This document shows positions 1-9,170 of a stretch of DNA of 33,833 nucleotides, piece by piece. Made by a program: the position numbers and the translations under genes. The DNA lies in contig JAFGQN010000086.1 of the NCBI GenBank assembly GCA_016935665.1, positions 1 through 33,833 on the forward strand, read 5' to 3'. The stretch comes from Deltaproteobacteria bacterium (lineage in GTDB: Bacteria > Myxococcota_A > Polyangia > JAAYKL01). Below the pieces are notes generated by a model, which saw only the letters and a program-made list of their open reading frames with translations, was not told the origin of the DNA and did not search any database. Each line of letters begins with the position of its first letter. Within the stretch, counting starts at the first letter, position 1.

Positions 1-23
1 ATCTGCCGCCGCAACCAGTTTTC

Positions 24-45
24 GGCCGGGGATAAACCCCGGGCC
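24..45. repeat. REP-like GC-rich hairpin
   Basis: A short imperfect palindrome: GGGG (28-31) and CCCC (37-40) flank an ATAAA loop, and the stem extends outward through GGCC/GGCC with one bulged G, giving about 8 bp. The complementary strand reads like the widespread intergenic palindrome of the type GGGCCCGGGGTTTATCCCC. Only one copy lies in this window, so its status as a genome repeat is inferred. Confidence 0.45.
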
Positions 46-239
46 CTACATTATTTTGCTGCAGCGACGACTTTGCGATTGCCCTAACCGCCATCGATAC
101 CGGTCTGCTTAGCAGCGATGGCGCACCGCGTCTCGCCGTGACCTGGCTGATGGAATTCCTCGAACGTCAGTTCTCCCGCACCACCACAGCTGACGATAGT
201 GTTTCAGAGTTCGAACAAACGGATAGCGGATGCTTATGC
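36..239 (+). other. protein-like open stretch, unrecognised remnant
   Basis: The plus frame is open from a stop at 33-35 and reads like real protein at the start (a run beginning CSDDFAIALTAIDTG, then LLSSDGAPRLAVTWLMEFLERQF). Base composition is more GC-rich than downstream. The frame then runs into sequence antisense to the pectate-lyase relic, so it cannot be an intact gene. No family was recognised. It may be the 3' scrap of a gene cut by the same rearrangement that left the palindrome at 24-45. Confidence 0.2.
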
Positions 240-448
240 TTAATTCCAGTGACCCAGGTCCGGTGCGTTGCCGTCGAATGGCAACCCCACATCCACACCG
301 GCGTTGTTCAAATCGCTGCCTGCGGTCCGTTTGAGATAGTCAATGCAGATAGATGGTTTCTCCGGAGCCTGTTCAAAAAAGGGCATCTTCCAATGTGGTT
401 GGGGCATCAACGGTGCCTGCGGCGCCGGCAACTGGTGGAAATTCAGTC
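240..448 (-). pseudogene. pectate lyase (PL9-like) relic with large internal deletion
   Basis: Two pieces of one protein survive side by side on the minus strand in different frames. One piece (about 343-425) reads AAGTVDAPTTLEDALF, stop, TGSGETIYLH. This is the start of the parallel beta-helix in PL9-type pectate lyases, which normally continues GGTY. The other (240 to about 320) reads AGSDLNNAGVDVGLPFDG, then NAPDLGHWN and a stop, which matches the usual C-terminus of the same family. The several hundred residues expected between them are missing, and a stop codon plus a frame change separate the ends. No signal peptide is seen upstream. The family is recognised from these terminal motifs; the deletion is inferred from their juxtaposition. 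It is not functional. Confidence 0.6.
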
Positions 449-597
449 AATGAATCGGTCTGGCCTGCCAGGAAAAAGTCACACGGCGCAATATATTAAA
501 TTGAAAAGCGGCGGACTGTTTTTGAACTGTAATTGTGGGCGTGACTTTCACAAATGTCGGAAATAGCGATTTTTTGGGGGGCGAGCCAGGTTTCGTG

Positions 598-2103
598 TCA
601 GAGGGCGCTCACTATTTTGAGCATGACGACGCTGTGGCCGGGCACATTGTCGACCGTGTACGAGTCGCTGAACGTTCCAACATCGGTATGTGTCCATAAA
701 TTGCGAACTGTGGCATCGCCCTTTTTAAGGCCAATGTCGCTCCAGTTGACAGTCATGGCAAAATTGCCTGTGCCGCGGTTGAAAAGCGCCACTGCGCGCG
801 TGTTGGGCGCCGACAATTCTTTCGACCACACTTCCAGATTATTCCCAGGGGTGGCGACGACTCGGCCCTGATACCCCAGTTTATCCTGGTTGACTGCGAT
901 GACCTCGGGATTCGTGAGGGTCTCGATTGTCGTTGCACTCATTTTGGTGACATCGTTACCGGCGATGAGTGGTGACGCCATAATGGCCCACATACTGAAG
1001 TGTGCCCGACTCTCGGTGTCGCTCAGGCCCGGATTGCCCACCTCCATCATGTCCGGATCGTTCCAGTGCCCCGGGCCCGCTCCAATATATTCATTCCTGT
1101 TGGCATCAATGCACCGGAGCACTTCGTTCCAGCCATCCCATATGTCCATTTCGATGCGCCACATGTTCGCCACCTCGTAGACTTTGAAGTTGAGGCCCAA
1201 AGGGGCGGTCCCGCAGTTTGTCGGTGTGCAGAACGGACCCTGGTTCGCGGGGTTGATGCTGTAAAAGATGGGACGCCCCGTCGCCTTCAGCGCATCACGC
1301 ATCACCATAAAGCTATCCATTTTGCCGGCGCACAGGTCGTACTTGAGGTAGTCAATTCCCCATTCGGCAAACGTTTGTGCGTCGATTTCCTCATATCCGA
1401 GGCTGCCCACGCGTCTGGGATCGTTTCCGTAAAGGCCCGTGCAGGTCAGGGTGTTGGGGGTGGTGTAGATGCCGATTTTGAGTCCCAGATTGTGAATGTA
1501 TTCGGCAAGTGCAGCGATTCCCGACGGGAATTTGCTTTTGTCTACGTTAAAACGATGGGTACCTGGATCGCGTCCATCCATCCAGCAGTCGTCGAGATTG
1601 ACGTATTTGTAACCGGCTGCCGCCATTCCGCTCGAGACGAAGGCATCCGCTGTTGCTTTAACGACGGACTCGTTGAGACCGTTGCATGCGAACGTGTTCC
1701 ACGAATTCCACCCCATAGGTGGGGTTGCCCCAACGATGGCAGGTTCCGTATCTGTGTCGCCGTTGCCATCGGTGTCTGTGTCGCCGTCGGTGTCTGTGTC
1801 GCCGTCGGTGTCTGTATCGCCGTCGGTGTCCGTATCACCGTCAGTGTCCGTATCACCGTCGGTGTCCGTATCACCGTCGGTGTCCGTATCGCCGTCAGTG
1901 TCCGTATCACCGTCAGTGTCCGTATCACCGTCGGTATCTGAGTCGCTGTCACCATCGCTATCAGAATCGGCGTCCGAATTGCCGTTCGAATCGGCTTCTG
2001 ATTCTGATTCGGTACTCTGTTTGCCGTTGGAATCAGTGCTGCACGCTGCCAATACGGCACACCATATCCACATCAATAGACCGAACATGTGTTGATTTTT
2101 CAT
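598..2103 (-). CDS. GH27 alpha-galactosidase, tethered lipoprotein
   Basis: A 501-residue exported enzyme predicted to remove terminal alpha-galactosyl groups from galactomannan or galactosylated hemicellulose. Residues 1-21 are a lipoprotein signal with lipobox LAAC (lipidated Cys21). Residues 30-119 are an acidic tether built mainly of repeated DTDG blocks. The GH27 barrel starts near 126 with TPPMGWNSWN. The nucleophile is D256 (YLKYDLC) and the acid/base is D320 (WRIEMDIWDGW), matched to the equivalent human alpha-galactosidase residues. WNDPDM (347-352) is conserved, and a beta-sandwich fills about 420-501. An in-frame start 8 codons upstream exists, but the ATG at 2103 has AAGGA about 7 bases before it and begins a normal signal peptide. 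The gene is probably its own transcript, with two TTCAATCGAA motifs upstream. Alpha-N-acetylgalactosaminidase activity is possible within the family. Confidence 0.93.
   Translation of the reverse strand: MKNQHMFGLLMWIWCAVLAACSTDSNGKQSTESESEADSNGNSDADSDSDGDSDSDTDGDTDTDGDTDTDGDTDTDGDTDTDGDTDTDGDTDTDGDTDTDGDTDTDGDTDTDGNGDTDTEPAIVGATPPMGWNSWNTFACNGLNESVVKATADAFVSSGMAAAGYKYVNLDDCWMDGRDPGTHRFNVDKSKFPSGIAALAEYIHNLGLKIGIYTTPNTLTCTGLYGNDPRRVGSLGYEEIDAQTFAEWGIDYLKYDLCAGKMDSFMVMRDALKATGRPIFYSINPANQGPFCTPTNCGTAPLGLNFKVYEVANMWRIEMDIWDGWNEVLRCIDANRNEYIGAGPGHWNDPDMMEVGNPGLSDTESRAHFSMWAIMASPLIAGNDVTKMSATTIETLTNPEVIAVNQDKLGYQGRVVATPGNNLEVWSKELSAPNTRAVALFNRGTGNFAMTVNWSDIGLKKGDATVRNLWTHTDVGTFSDSYTVDNVPGHSVVMLKIVSAL
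1747..2016 (-). repeat. 18-bp tandem repeats encoding the GH27 DTDG tether
   Basis: About ten near-identical 18-bp units (clearest at 1759-1938) encode repeating DTDTDG-type hexapeptides. Copies differ by third-position changes such as GTC/ATC and GCC/ACC in the displayed strand. This suggests expansion by slippage or unequal exchange under selection for the acidic product. The region also produces long spurious open frames on the opposite strand. Confidence 0.9.
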
Positions 2104-2140
2104 GGTTTTCCTTGTCTTCAAGAACAAAATTCAAATTGTG

Positions 2141-2173
2141 TTCAATCGAAAATGTCAGCTCTATTCAATCGAA
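2141..2173. promoter_or_regulatory. paired TTCAATCGAA motifs upstream of GH27
   Basis: TTCAATCGAA occurs at 2141-2150 and again at 2164-2173, 23 bases apart start to start, roughly two helical turns. Both sit 38-70 bases upstream of the GH27 start. The motif is one mismatch from a perfect palindrome. A third identical copy lies upstream of the GH3 gene (10468-10477). The arrangement fits a repressor or activator site; no regulator gene is in the window. Confidence 0.4.
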
Positions 2174-2409
2174 TGTGGACAGTAAGATGCGAAACAAGGT
2201 GGATAAACCGCAAATAATGATTCGTGCATTTGGGCCCAACGCAGTGCGAAAGCAGTTTGGCGATGAACCCTAAGTTTCCCGTGTCAATAGTCGATAATTA
2301 TGTATGGGCTGGTGCTGGGGGGATAAGTGGGTTTGGAATTGACGGATATTTGAGGTGTCAAAAAAAGCATGAGGGATTTGAGTTTGAACCGCGTGCTTTC
2401 ATTGATTGA

Positions 2410-2850
2410 GACAATGCAATCGTCAACGCATGGCAGTTCGAAACGGGAACAATTTCGAACACGACCACCGGAACTCAGTTGCAGCATCTCATTCCCGCTG
2501 TGATTGCACCGGGGGATCACATCGTCGCGGAATTCTTTGCGCGCTGTATCTCGGCGACTGCTGGCCAATGTCACTTTGGTGCGCTTTTGGAGATGGCCTT
2601 TTTTCCGTGGACAATTCTGGTGGACTATTTTGATTTGGTAGGAACAGAATGGCGATTCTATCAAGTGCCGCTTGTGGCGTCGACCGCGTTTTCTGCCAAT
2701 GAAACACATCTGACATTTCGACTCGGATATGAAAATCAGAGCATTCAACTCCATCCCGTGCGAGTTATGAACTATGAACCACTCGAGAATCAGAGTCGGC
2801 TGGATTGTCTTCCCAATACGACAGAGCTGTTGTCGAAACTTGAAATTTTC
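2410..2850 (+). pseudogene. N-terminal carbohydrate-binding domain relic, probably of a GH10-type xylanase
   Basis: The 745-base gap between GH27 and GH30 carries a degraded coding stretch in the plus frame. It reads NAWQFETGTISNTTTG, VIAPGDHIVAEFFARC, TEWRFYQVPLVAS, THLTFRLGYENQSIQL and RVMNYEPLENQSRLDCLPNT. These follow in order the jelly-roll domain (CBM4_9-like) found before the catalytic barrel in many bacterial GH10 xylanase-type proteins, which typically has FRLGY..Q.IE and INYG....DLP.T. A stop at 2407-2409 blocks the frame upstream. The homology ends near 2830-2850, exactly where the oppositely oriented GH30 gene ends, so the catalytic part has been lost. The GH10 assignment rests on remembered family architecture and is less certain than the domain type. 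Confidence 0.55.
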
Positions 2851-4399
2851 AATGTTTGCCAACAAAAGTCGTCACACTGTCGGGTTCAAGCGTGGCAGTG
2901 AAACGGGCGTCGGTGACCGGCAGGGGGGATTTGGCAGCAAGGTTGTCGGAATCGGATGTGACCCATGGCGTCATTTCGCAGGGGGCGTTATCCGAAATAT
3001 ACATTGACATGGGGGCCGCATTGCCATTCGGATTTATGGCCACTACAACCACCGTCCCATCTGCAGGATTGGTATACGCCGAAACTTTTACTCCGGAGGG
3101 TGTTTTACCAACCGTTGAAACCCGCATGTAGCCGGGGCGAACGAACCTGGAAAAATTTCCCATTACCCACAGGCGTTTGGTCCAGACATTTGTGTCTGTA
3201 TTGTAAACGCCACTGGTGCCACCGGCCCACAACCACCAATAGTGCCAGGCATTCAGATTGGCGACCGTCAGATCGTTGTGAATTGTTTCAGCGAGCTTTA
3301 GAGCAGTGGGCATGTTGTCCCCTGTGGGATCGCCATCTCCACGACCGGTGTCCACTTCTGTTTGCCAGTATTCCTTGCCGGCTTCCGCTATTAATGGTTC
3401 CGGGCCACGTGGTCCAAGACCATATTCATGGCTTGCAAAAATGCCGACCGAGTTCCATGCCGCAGAATTGTTGCGAATTGCATCGAAGTATTCAGGAAAG
3501 CCCCACCAGTTCATCGTTTCCGGCGCCATGACTTTGGTGTCGGTCTCCGCCAGCGCCGGTCCGAGATAATCCCCAATCCAGTCTGCCAGTTCAACGGGTG
3601 TGAACGGAACTGTATGGTTTAAACTGCCACTGTCCGGTTCATTTTCCGCGGAGATAGCGTAAATCGGTACACCTGCGTCGGCCATCGTGTCCACGAAATT
3701 CACAATCAGACGCGCCCAGCCGGCCGGGTCAATCAGTTTGGGTGGCGGATCGCACGTATCATTGGTTGGGCACATGGGACCGCTTGTGACCGATTCGCTC
3801 ACCTCCCACGGCGTGGCCCACACTTTGACACCGTATTCCACCGCTTTTTGCGCAATGCGGGTTTCCGACGTGGTTTCACCACCAATGCGAATCCGATGCA
3901 GCGTGAGCCCGGCGCCGGTCTCCGTGGACCATAGCATGTCGGGATCCGTCTCTGGATCCCTGAAATTTCCCGCCCACGCACTGGAGACACCGAACCCGGA
4001 AATTTTTTGCTGAAGGTCCGACATATTCACGGTCACATCTCCAGTTTGAGCGGTACCGGTGCTGCAGGCAACAATGACTTCAGCGTCTGTGTCGGTATCA
4101 GAGTCAGCATCTGAATCCGTGTCAGTATCACTATCGCCGTCGCTATCGGTATCAGAGTCAGAGTCAGAGTCGGAATCCGAATCCGAGTCCGTATCTGTAT
4201 CCGTATCTGTATCTGTATCGCTGTCCGTATCGGCATCTGAATCCGTATCGGTATCACTATCGCTGTCGCCATCCGCATCTGTGTCACTGTCAGACTCGAC
4301 TGGCTCGGTTCCCTCGTTATTATTATCCTGTGAACACCCGGTCATCACAAATGTACTGATGGCAAAAAAATATACTATACCCGAGATAAAAGTTTTCAT
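2849..4399 (-). CDS. GH30 endo-xylanase-like glycosidase, tethered lipoprotein
   Basis: A 516-residue lipoprotein with Cys22 in MTGC, a tether of alternating Asp with Ser/Thr (36-106), and a GH30 barrel plus beta-sandwich from about 117 ([14 protein letters not shown]). The acid/base is E254 in AENEP and the nucleophile is E348 in WQTEVD. A C-terminal beta domain holds [15 protein letters not shown]30 retaining enzymes cut beta-linked backbones, and neighbouring xylan-debranching genes favour xylan. The usual glucuronate-binding stretch of GH30_8 glucuronoxylanases (WWYIRR-like) reads [11 protein letters not shown] here and lacks the arginine, so strict dependence on glucuronosyl branches seems unlikely. 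The ATG at 4399 has GGAGG about 7 bases upstream. The stop meets the end of the GH10-like relic. Endo-beta-1,6-galactanase is an alternative. Confidence 0.88.
   Translation of the reverse strand: MKTFISGIVYFFAISTFVMTGCSQDNNNEGTEPVESDSDTDADGDSDSDTDTDSDADTDSDTDTDTDTDTDSDSDSDSDSDSDTDSDGDSDTDTDSDADSDTDTDAEVIVACSTGTAQTGDVTVNMSDLQQKISGFGVSSAWAGNFRDPETDPDMLWSTETGAGLTLHRIRIGGETTSETRIAQKAVEYGVKVWATPWEVSESVTSGPMCPTNDTCDPPPKLIDPAGWARLIVNFVDTMADAGVPIYAISAENEPDSGSLNHTVPFTPVELADWIGDYLGPALAETDTKVMAPETMNWWGFPEYFDAIRNNSAAWNSVGIFASHEYGLGPRGPEPLIAEAGKEYWQTEVDTGRGDGDPTGDNMPTALKLAETIHNDLTVANLNAWHYWWLWAGGTSGVYNTDTNVWTKRLWVMGNFSRFVRPGYMRVSTVGKTPSGVKVSAYTNPADGTVVVVAINPNGNAAPMSMYISDNAPCEMTPWVTSDSDNLAAKSPLPVTDARFTATLEPDSVTTFVGKH
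4082..4294 (-). repeat. repetitive tether-coding tract of GH30
   Basis: Six-base degenerate units encode runs of DSDSDTDT. There is less Gly than in the GH27 tether, and a pure (SD)n run lies near residues 73-82. The copies are more diverged than in GH27. Confidence 0.85.
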
Positions 4400-4550
4400 A
4401 CACGCCTCCAGAATTTTTCATGATGAATCATACTCATATAAATGTGCGCAACCCACTTCCGAACCGGGTGGTTCCATTCAAAATATTTCAATTGTTTCCA
4501 CTGAATTGCAATAATGCTGATTTATAAAGTAAATGCAGTGCGATTTTACA

Positions 4551-6899
4551 TTATTGCCAGACAGATTTGCTCGACGCCGAAACGCTGTTGCACTCCACGC
4601 CTTCATCAGAGGCGGCGGAACAATTTTCATCCGGGACGTTTCCGCCGTTTTGTCCTTCCAGTTCAAAGTAGATACCGTATCTGTCTTTGTAACGCAGATA
4701 GTGCGGGGAAAAAGTCAATCTGTCATCGGCGTCCGTGTTTTTCAATTTGAATTCCAGTGTACCAGCGGATTGCACCAGATTGTCCTTGATATTGCCAATC
4801 CATTCGTTGATGGTCGCCCCTTTGATGGCAATTGAATCGTCCACGGGGATCATGGTTGGTTTGCCCGATGCTTTGTGGCCTTCGAGTACCATGTTTTCGG
4901 TACCGAAACCGGCGCTCAGGACAACGGGGCCGTAAGTGAACGCAACTGCGTTTTCATTATCCGGAAGTCTGGACACGCCCACTTTCATGGGGAAACTGAT
5001 TTCAACAGTGTCATCCGTGCGCCAGACGCGTTCCACTTCGATATATCCATCTGCTTCGATGGCATCACAGGCTTTCCCGTTGACCTTCACAACTGTGGGT
5101 TCGCAGTTGTCGACCCAATACGGTTTTCTAAATTTAATTTTGAGATTATTTTTGGGCGCCCTGTTAATGATGATCCGGACCGTGTCATCCATAGGCAAAT
5201 CGGCCAGGGTGGTGAGTTTCAGATTGCGGTTTGTCCAATCCACGGTTGAACTGATGTAGTTGTTTATCCAAAGGTCTTTGGCATCGTGAAAGTACAGACT
5301 GTTGTCGAGCTTCATGAAGTTTTCCATACCGGTACCGGTGCAGCACCAGAACGAGTTGGTGGGGGTGCCAAACATTTTAAAACCACCGGTGGCCATGGGT
5401 TTGAAGTAGGTGGTCATCCCCGTCTCCGGATTGATGGAGGCGAGAATTTCGTTGATGAAATTCTTTTCGTAGTAGTTGGCATATTTAATATCACCGGTGA
5501 CCATAAACAGGTTGCGAGTCAGTTTCAGCATATTGTGCGAATTGCAGGTTTCGTTGTTGGTATTGTCCCTTTGCGCATTTAGCCGTCCCGGTTCACGGAA
5601 GTGCTCATCCTGACTGTTTCCGCCGGTAACATATGTATGATCTCTTAGCACAATCTCAAAAAACTGTTCCGCGGTTGTTCGATAGAAATCATCATCTTTC
5701 CCCAATGTCCGATAGCGTTTAATGGCGCCCACAACTTTAGGAATCTGGGTGTTGGCATGTTTTCCTGGCAATACATTTCTGCCCTGAGAGATACTGTCAA
5801 ACAGGCTATTGGACCAGTCCTCGTCAAAAACCTTCGCCGCTGCGAGATGTTCGTTTTTTTCGGTTACCTGATACAGCTCGTACAGCACATCGTTCATTCC
5901 CCCGTATTCGGTGGCCAGCACGGAGCGGCGGAGATTTTCATCCCATTTGGATACGCGGCCGTGAACCCAGTCGCCCAGTTTGTCGGCGACCTCTAAAGCG
6001 GTTTCGTTGCCACCGTATATGTAGGCATCCAGAATTCCCTGCAGCAGTTTGTGCATGGTGTACCAGGGAACATATGTAGTGACGTTGTTTTTACCTTCCA
6101 CTGAATCAAAATGTGTCTCAAAAGAACCATAAATAAATCTGTTGCTGCTTTTGTCCTGAAACGATTTTAACTGGTCGATGGTGTAGTCGAGTTTGTCTTT
6201 CACTTCTTTGGCGCGCGTTTCATCTTCGTTATGCAATTGCAGGTATGCGCGGGAGATGGCTGACAGCCAATGCCCCAGGGAGTGGCTGCGCAGATGGAAC
6301 CCCGATCCGGAGGCTTCCCACCCGCCATACGTATCGAGTCTGGTTTTGTCCGGATCGGTGCCTTCGGACACCGCTTTCACTGCGGCCATCAGTTTATCCG
6401 GTTCCAGTGACATCAGATATGCCAGCTCGGCATCGAATAGACTATTGATGTAGTCGTTATTGATAACCACTTTGTCCATTGGGAATTCTGCCAGCACATC
6501 CGCCGGCCCCATGGGATCGGTGTCTTCGCTGAATTTGTCGTCGGTCTCCGTGTCCGAATCCCCGTCAGTGTCACCATCGCTGTCTGAGTCGACATCCGTA
6601 TCCCCATCCCCGTCGGCGTCTGAATCGGTGTCCGTATCTGAATCAGTGTCTGAATCCGAATCCGAATCGGTATCGGTGTCTGAATCGGTATCCGAATCCG
6701 AATCTCCATCTGAATCCGCGTCGCTGCCGGCATCGGAGTCCGTGTCGCTATCCGTATCGCTTGAATTCGATGATGAATCATTACTCCCGCCGCCATTCGA
6801 CGAACAACCGAGGGCAAACAGTAAGGGTATCAGCCACACCAGACTGAATCCGTTTCTATTTGTCGTTTTGCCGTGTTGAACATATTGCATGGTGAGCAT
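4551..6899 (-). CDS. GH127 beta-L-arabinofuranosidase, tethered lipoprotein
   Basis: A 782-residue enzyme with lipobox FALGC (Cys32), an acidic tether at 46-120, and a DUF1680/GH127 (alpha/alpha)6 barrel from about 130. Metal and catalytic residues are visible: E450 and C452 in NNETCNS, and C519-C520 in SFWCCTGTG. In characterised GH127 these form a Zn site and the cysteine nucleophile (here C519). E432 or E436 in SQDEHFRE is the likely acid/base. A beta-sandwich follows from about 540. It should release beta-L-arabinofuranose from arabinan, arabinogalactan proteins or extensin; the related GH146 family is an alternative. The C-terminal tail has two extra Cys. Two starts are plausible: ATG 6899 lies only 2 bases after AAGGAG, and ATG 6890 lies 11 bases after it. 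The frame extends further upstream but without a signal-peptide context. Confidence 0.9.
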   Translation of the reverse strand: MLTMQYVQHGKTTNRNGFSLVWLIPLLFALGCSSNGGGSNDSSSNSSDTDSDTDSDAGSDADSDGDSDSDTDSDTDTDSDSDSDTDSDTDTDSDADGDGDTDVDSDSDGDTDGDSDTETDDKFSEDTDPMGPADVLAEFPMDKVVINNDYINSLFDAELAYLMSLEPDKLMAAVKAVSEGTDPDKTRLDTYGGWEASGSGFHLRSHSLGHWLSAISRAYLQLHNEDETRAKEVKDKLDYTIDQLKSFQDKSSNRFIYGSFETHFDSVEGKNNVTTYVPWYTMHKLLQGILDAYIYGGNETALEVADKLGDWVHGRVSKWDENLRRSVLATEYGGMNDVLYELYQVTEKNEHLAAAKVFDEDWSNSLFDSISQGRNVLPGKHANTQIPKVVGAIKRYRTLGKDDDFYRTTAEQFFEIVLRDHTYVTGGNSQDEHFREPGRLNAQRDNTNNETCNSHNMLKLTRNLFMVTGDIKYANYYEKNFINEILASINPETGMTTYFKPMATGGFKMFGTPTNSFWCCTGTGMENFMKLDNSLYFHDAKDLWINNYISSTVDWTNRNLKLTTLADLPMDDTVRIIINRAPKNNLKIKFRKPYWVDNCEPTVVKVNGKACDAIEADGYIEVERVWRTDDTVEISFPMKVGVSRLPDNENAVAFTYGPVVLSAGFGTENMVLEGHKASGKPTMIPVDDSIAIKGATINEWIGNIKDNLVQSAGTLEFKLKNTDADDRLTFSPHYLRYKDRYGIYFELEGQNGGNVPDENCSAASDEGVECNSVSASSKSVWQ
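6540..6764 (-). repeat. repetitive tether-coding tract of GH127
   Basis: Degenerate 6-base units encode alternating Asp with Ser, Thr, Gly and Ala over residues 46-120. The unit order is irregular, unlike the regular 18-bp period in GH27 or CE3. Confidence 0.85.
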
Positions 6900-7315
6900 A
6901 ACTCCTTCCAGTTTTCGTGATGTACTGTCCACTCTTTGAAGACGGGCAGGTTTTTTTTCGTTTTTACATCTGTCTGTTCCCAGACGTTCAGGAAAGAGGG
7001 TGGCGAAAAATGAAAAAAACACCACATTTTCAGCATTTACTGTCTGACGGAAGCATCGAATCAAAACGTTTGGAAAATAATAAGACTGAAATAACTTGTT
7101 TATAAAGCCGTCAGGCGATACAGTTATCAGCGGCTCTTTTGCTTGATTTTGGGGGTGTTTGGTTGGGGACCAGTCCTGATTCGAAGAATAGTTTCACTAA
7201 AAGTCACCTTGTGTTGAAAGTTGGCCAAACAGATGAATCCATAAGGATGTTGAGCAGCAGACACCCGATTTCTCGGTGTTTGGAAATATCAGAAATTCAG
7301 TGAGAAAAAGTTCTC
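6900..7315. other. divergent intergenic region
   Basis: 416 bases between the GH127 gene (leftward) and the membrane glycosyltransferase (rightward). It must hold both promoters. A T-run at 6952-6959 and A-rich stretches around 7008-7020 are visible. No convincing -35/-10 pair, no RNA gene and no TTCAATCGAA copy were found. Confidence 0.4.
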
Positions 7316-9157
7316 ATGAACAAACAGTCTTTGAGCAGAAGCGAAATGAAATTTTCACCATTATCTTCATTTAAATTCAAGTCCATTGTATCCGCTGTCG
7401 GTATTTTGGCAATTATCGTTCTGGCCTGTACAACTTATTTTCGAATCGGTTATATAACAATAAAATATCCCGATGGTTCGCAGAAGATTGCACCTTTGCC
7501 AATCAAGGAAAATCCGGGAAAGATTGGAAAATATCATTACTCCGGTACATTCAAACACACGTTTTTATCACCAACCACTGTTCATATTGTTCCGGATGAT
7601 TGTGTTTTAAAGTTCTCCATCAATGGGAAACCTGTATCCCTGAAGCATATCACGGATAAAGCCCTGTGTGATTATCGTCGTGGCTTCGATATTGACATCA
7701 GTCAGCAGGTCAAACGTGGCGTGAATACGTTTCAAATTCAGATTGAAAACAAAAAGGGAAATGCGGGTTTCTCCATGGAACGAAGCTGGCGCTCACCCAC
7801 TTCAATACTGTTTATTGTATTCTCACTATTGTTTGGAACTATTCTGTTTTACAGCGTGTTGAAAAAGCTGGCACTGCCCCGAACGGTTATTGGGTTGCTT
7901 ATAATGGGCGCCCTGTTTCACCTTTGTTATATTTCCTATACGGATTATACAGAACGGGGAAATGATGTGTCTGGTCATATAGAGCACATCAAATGGATTG
8001 CCACACATCACACAATTCCCAGAAGCAGGGACTGCGAGCAGTGCTATCACCCGCCGCTTTATTATGTCCCGTTGGCAATGCTTTATAAACTGTTCAGTTA
8101 CGCAGGCTTGAACGATCACCAGATATTTCGACTGTTCCAGTTTTTTACCTTTCTGTGGACACAGGTGTTTCTAATATTTGGCGTGTTTATTTTTAAAGAA
8201 ACATTGCGAAGTAAAGTGCAATTTCATATGGCGACACTGCTTCTTTGCGCCTGGCCAATCACTGCAACCTATGCGGCGAGAATTGGAAACGACGCGCTCG
8301 TCTACCCCCTTTTTGCCGCGGCGTTGTATTTCATGATTAGATGGTACAGGACTGAAAAAGGGAGGTACTTTAACCTCTCGCTGATGTTGGGAATCCTGTC
8401 CTTTTTGACCAAGACCAACGGGCTGTTGGCCACCGTTATGCTGCTGGCCCTGTTCGCAGTTAAAGTATTTCAGAAAAAGCAGGAGAGATTTTCATATATA
8501 AAATCAAAAGCAGTGCAGTTTGCGATTCTCGCATTGTTTATTCTTTCAGTTTTCATTGTCCCCAAATTTTACAATTACATGCACGGCGATCAATCCGACT
8601 GGATTGTGTCCAACAGATCAGAAAAGCACTTCACGCAGAAACGTTCCAGATTTCTTGGCAATACAGGCCGCACCTATGCATGGTTTGACGTTAAAACATT
8701 TGTAAACGAACCCTATGTCAGCACAACAAAAGATAAGGGCGGTCGACAATGGTTCTGGAATCACATATTGAAAACATCACTGTTCAGAAGTTCGTCAAAG
8801 AGTGAATACCACAAAAATATTGCACAGATAGTCAGCTTCTTATTTTTAATAATCATGGGGACATCTCTGGTTTATTTTCTTTTTTTAAAACGGGACGAAA
8901 TCTTCGAGCATCTTCCACTTATTTTAAACGCGCTAATCCTGTTGGCAGCAGCGATGTTTATGCGGTACAAGGTGCCGGAATCCTCCATGCAGGAGTTTCG
9001 ATACATCGCATGGTTTCTGTTTTCACTGATTTTTTTCTATGTAAAAAGTCTGGATGTATTCGAAAACCGAAAATTGGTGGTACTTCAGGCGATGTGGTAC
9101 GGAGTCCCCATTCTGTTTTCGGCATTATCGGTCAGCTATTTTCTGATAGAGCCATAA
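7316..9157 (+). CDS. GT39/PMT-like (GT-C fold) integral membrane glycosyltransferase
   Basis: A 613-residue polytopic membrane protein. TM1 spans about 23-42. A soluble, cysteine-containing beta-rich extracytoplasmic domain follows (about 45-158). The main helical bundle starts at about 162-182 and 189-208 and continues with several more helices. Between helices lie NDVSGHIEHIKWI (216-228) and CEQCYHPPLYY (240-250), the acidic loop and HPPLYY motif typical of lipid-phosphate-sugar-dependent transferases such as PMT/ArnT. The inserted beta domain after TM1 is unusual. The donor is probably a polyprenyl-phosphate sugar and the acceptor is unknown. Its place among Ser/Thr-rich tethered enzymes suggests tether glycosylation, but cell-surface glycan assembly is equally possible. 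The start is ambiguous: ATG 7316 has only a weak GA-rich RBS, and ATG 7346 is in frame. The strand and the lack of a tether set it apart from its neighbours. Confidence 0.8.
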   Translation: MNKQSLSRSEMKFSPLSSFKFKSIVSAVGILAIIVLACTTYFRIGYITIKYPDGSQKIAPLPIKENPGKIGKYHYSGTFKHTFLSPTTVHIVPDDCVLKFSINGKPVSLKHITDKALCDYRRGFDIDISQQVKRGVNTFQIQIENKKGNAGFSMERSWRSPTSILFIVFSLLFGTILFYSVLKKLALPRTVIGLLIMGALFHLCYISYTDYTERGNDVSGHIEHIKWIATHHTIPRSRDCEQCYHPPLYYVPLAMLYKLFSYAGLNDHQIFRLFQFFTFLWTQVFLIFGVFIFKETLRSKVQFHMATLLLCAWPITATYAARIGNDALVYPLFAAALYFMIRWYRTEKGRYFNLSLMLGILSFLTKTNGLLATVMLLALFAVKVFQKKQERFSYIKSKAVQFAILALFILSVFIVPKFYNYMHGDQSDWIVSNRSEKHFTQKRSRFLGNTGRTYAWFDVKTFVNEPYVSTTKDKGGRQWFWNHILKTSLFRSSSKSEYHKNIAQIVSFLFLIIMGTSLVYFLFLKRDEIFEHLPLILNALILLAAAMFMRYKVPESSMQEFRYIAWFLFSLIFFYVKSLDVFENRKLVVLQAMWYGVPILFSALSVSYFLIEP

Positions 9158-9170
9158 AAATTCTTATGGC
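9151..9170. terminator. palindrome spanning both convergent stop codons
   Basis: GCCATAA (9151-9157) and TTATGGC (9164-9170) form a perfect 7-bp inverted repeat with a 6-base loop. The first arm ends in the TAA stop of the glycosyltransferase, and the second begins with the complement of the esterase stop. The two convergent genes are only 6 bases apart, so this is the only place for a shared bidirectional terminator. The stem is weak and has no T-tract in either direction. Confidence 0.4.

Noticed and set aside
1747-2016. Regular tandem repeats resembling a CRISPR array
   Set aside because: Units are contiguous 18-bp coding repeats in frame with GH27, without unique spacers.
1673-2095. Plus-strand frames coding [11 protein letters not shown]-type repeats (similar ones opposite every tether)
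   Set aside because: These are shadows of Asp/Ser/Thr codons read on the other strand, with no ribosome-binding site or domain.
2284-2865. 193-residue minus-strand frame between GH30 and GH27
   Set aside because: Its sequence has no domain character and is antisense to the better-supported CBM4_9-like relic on the plus strand.
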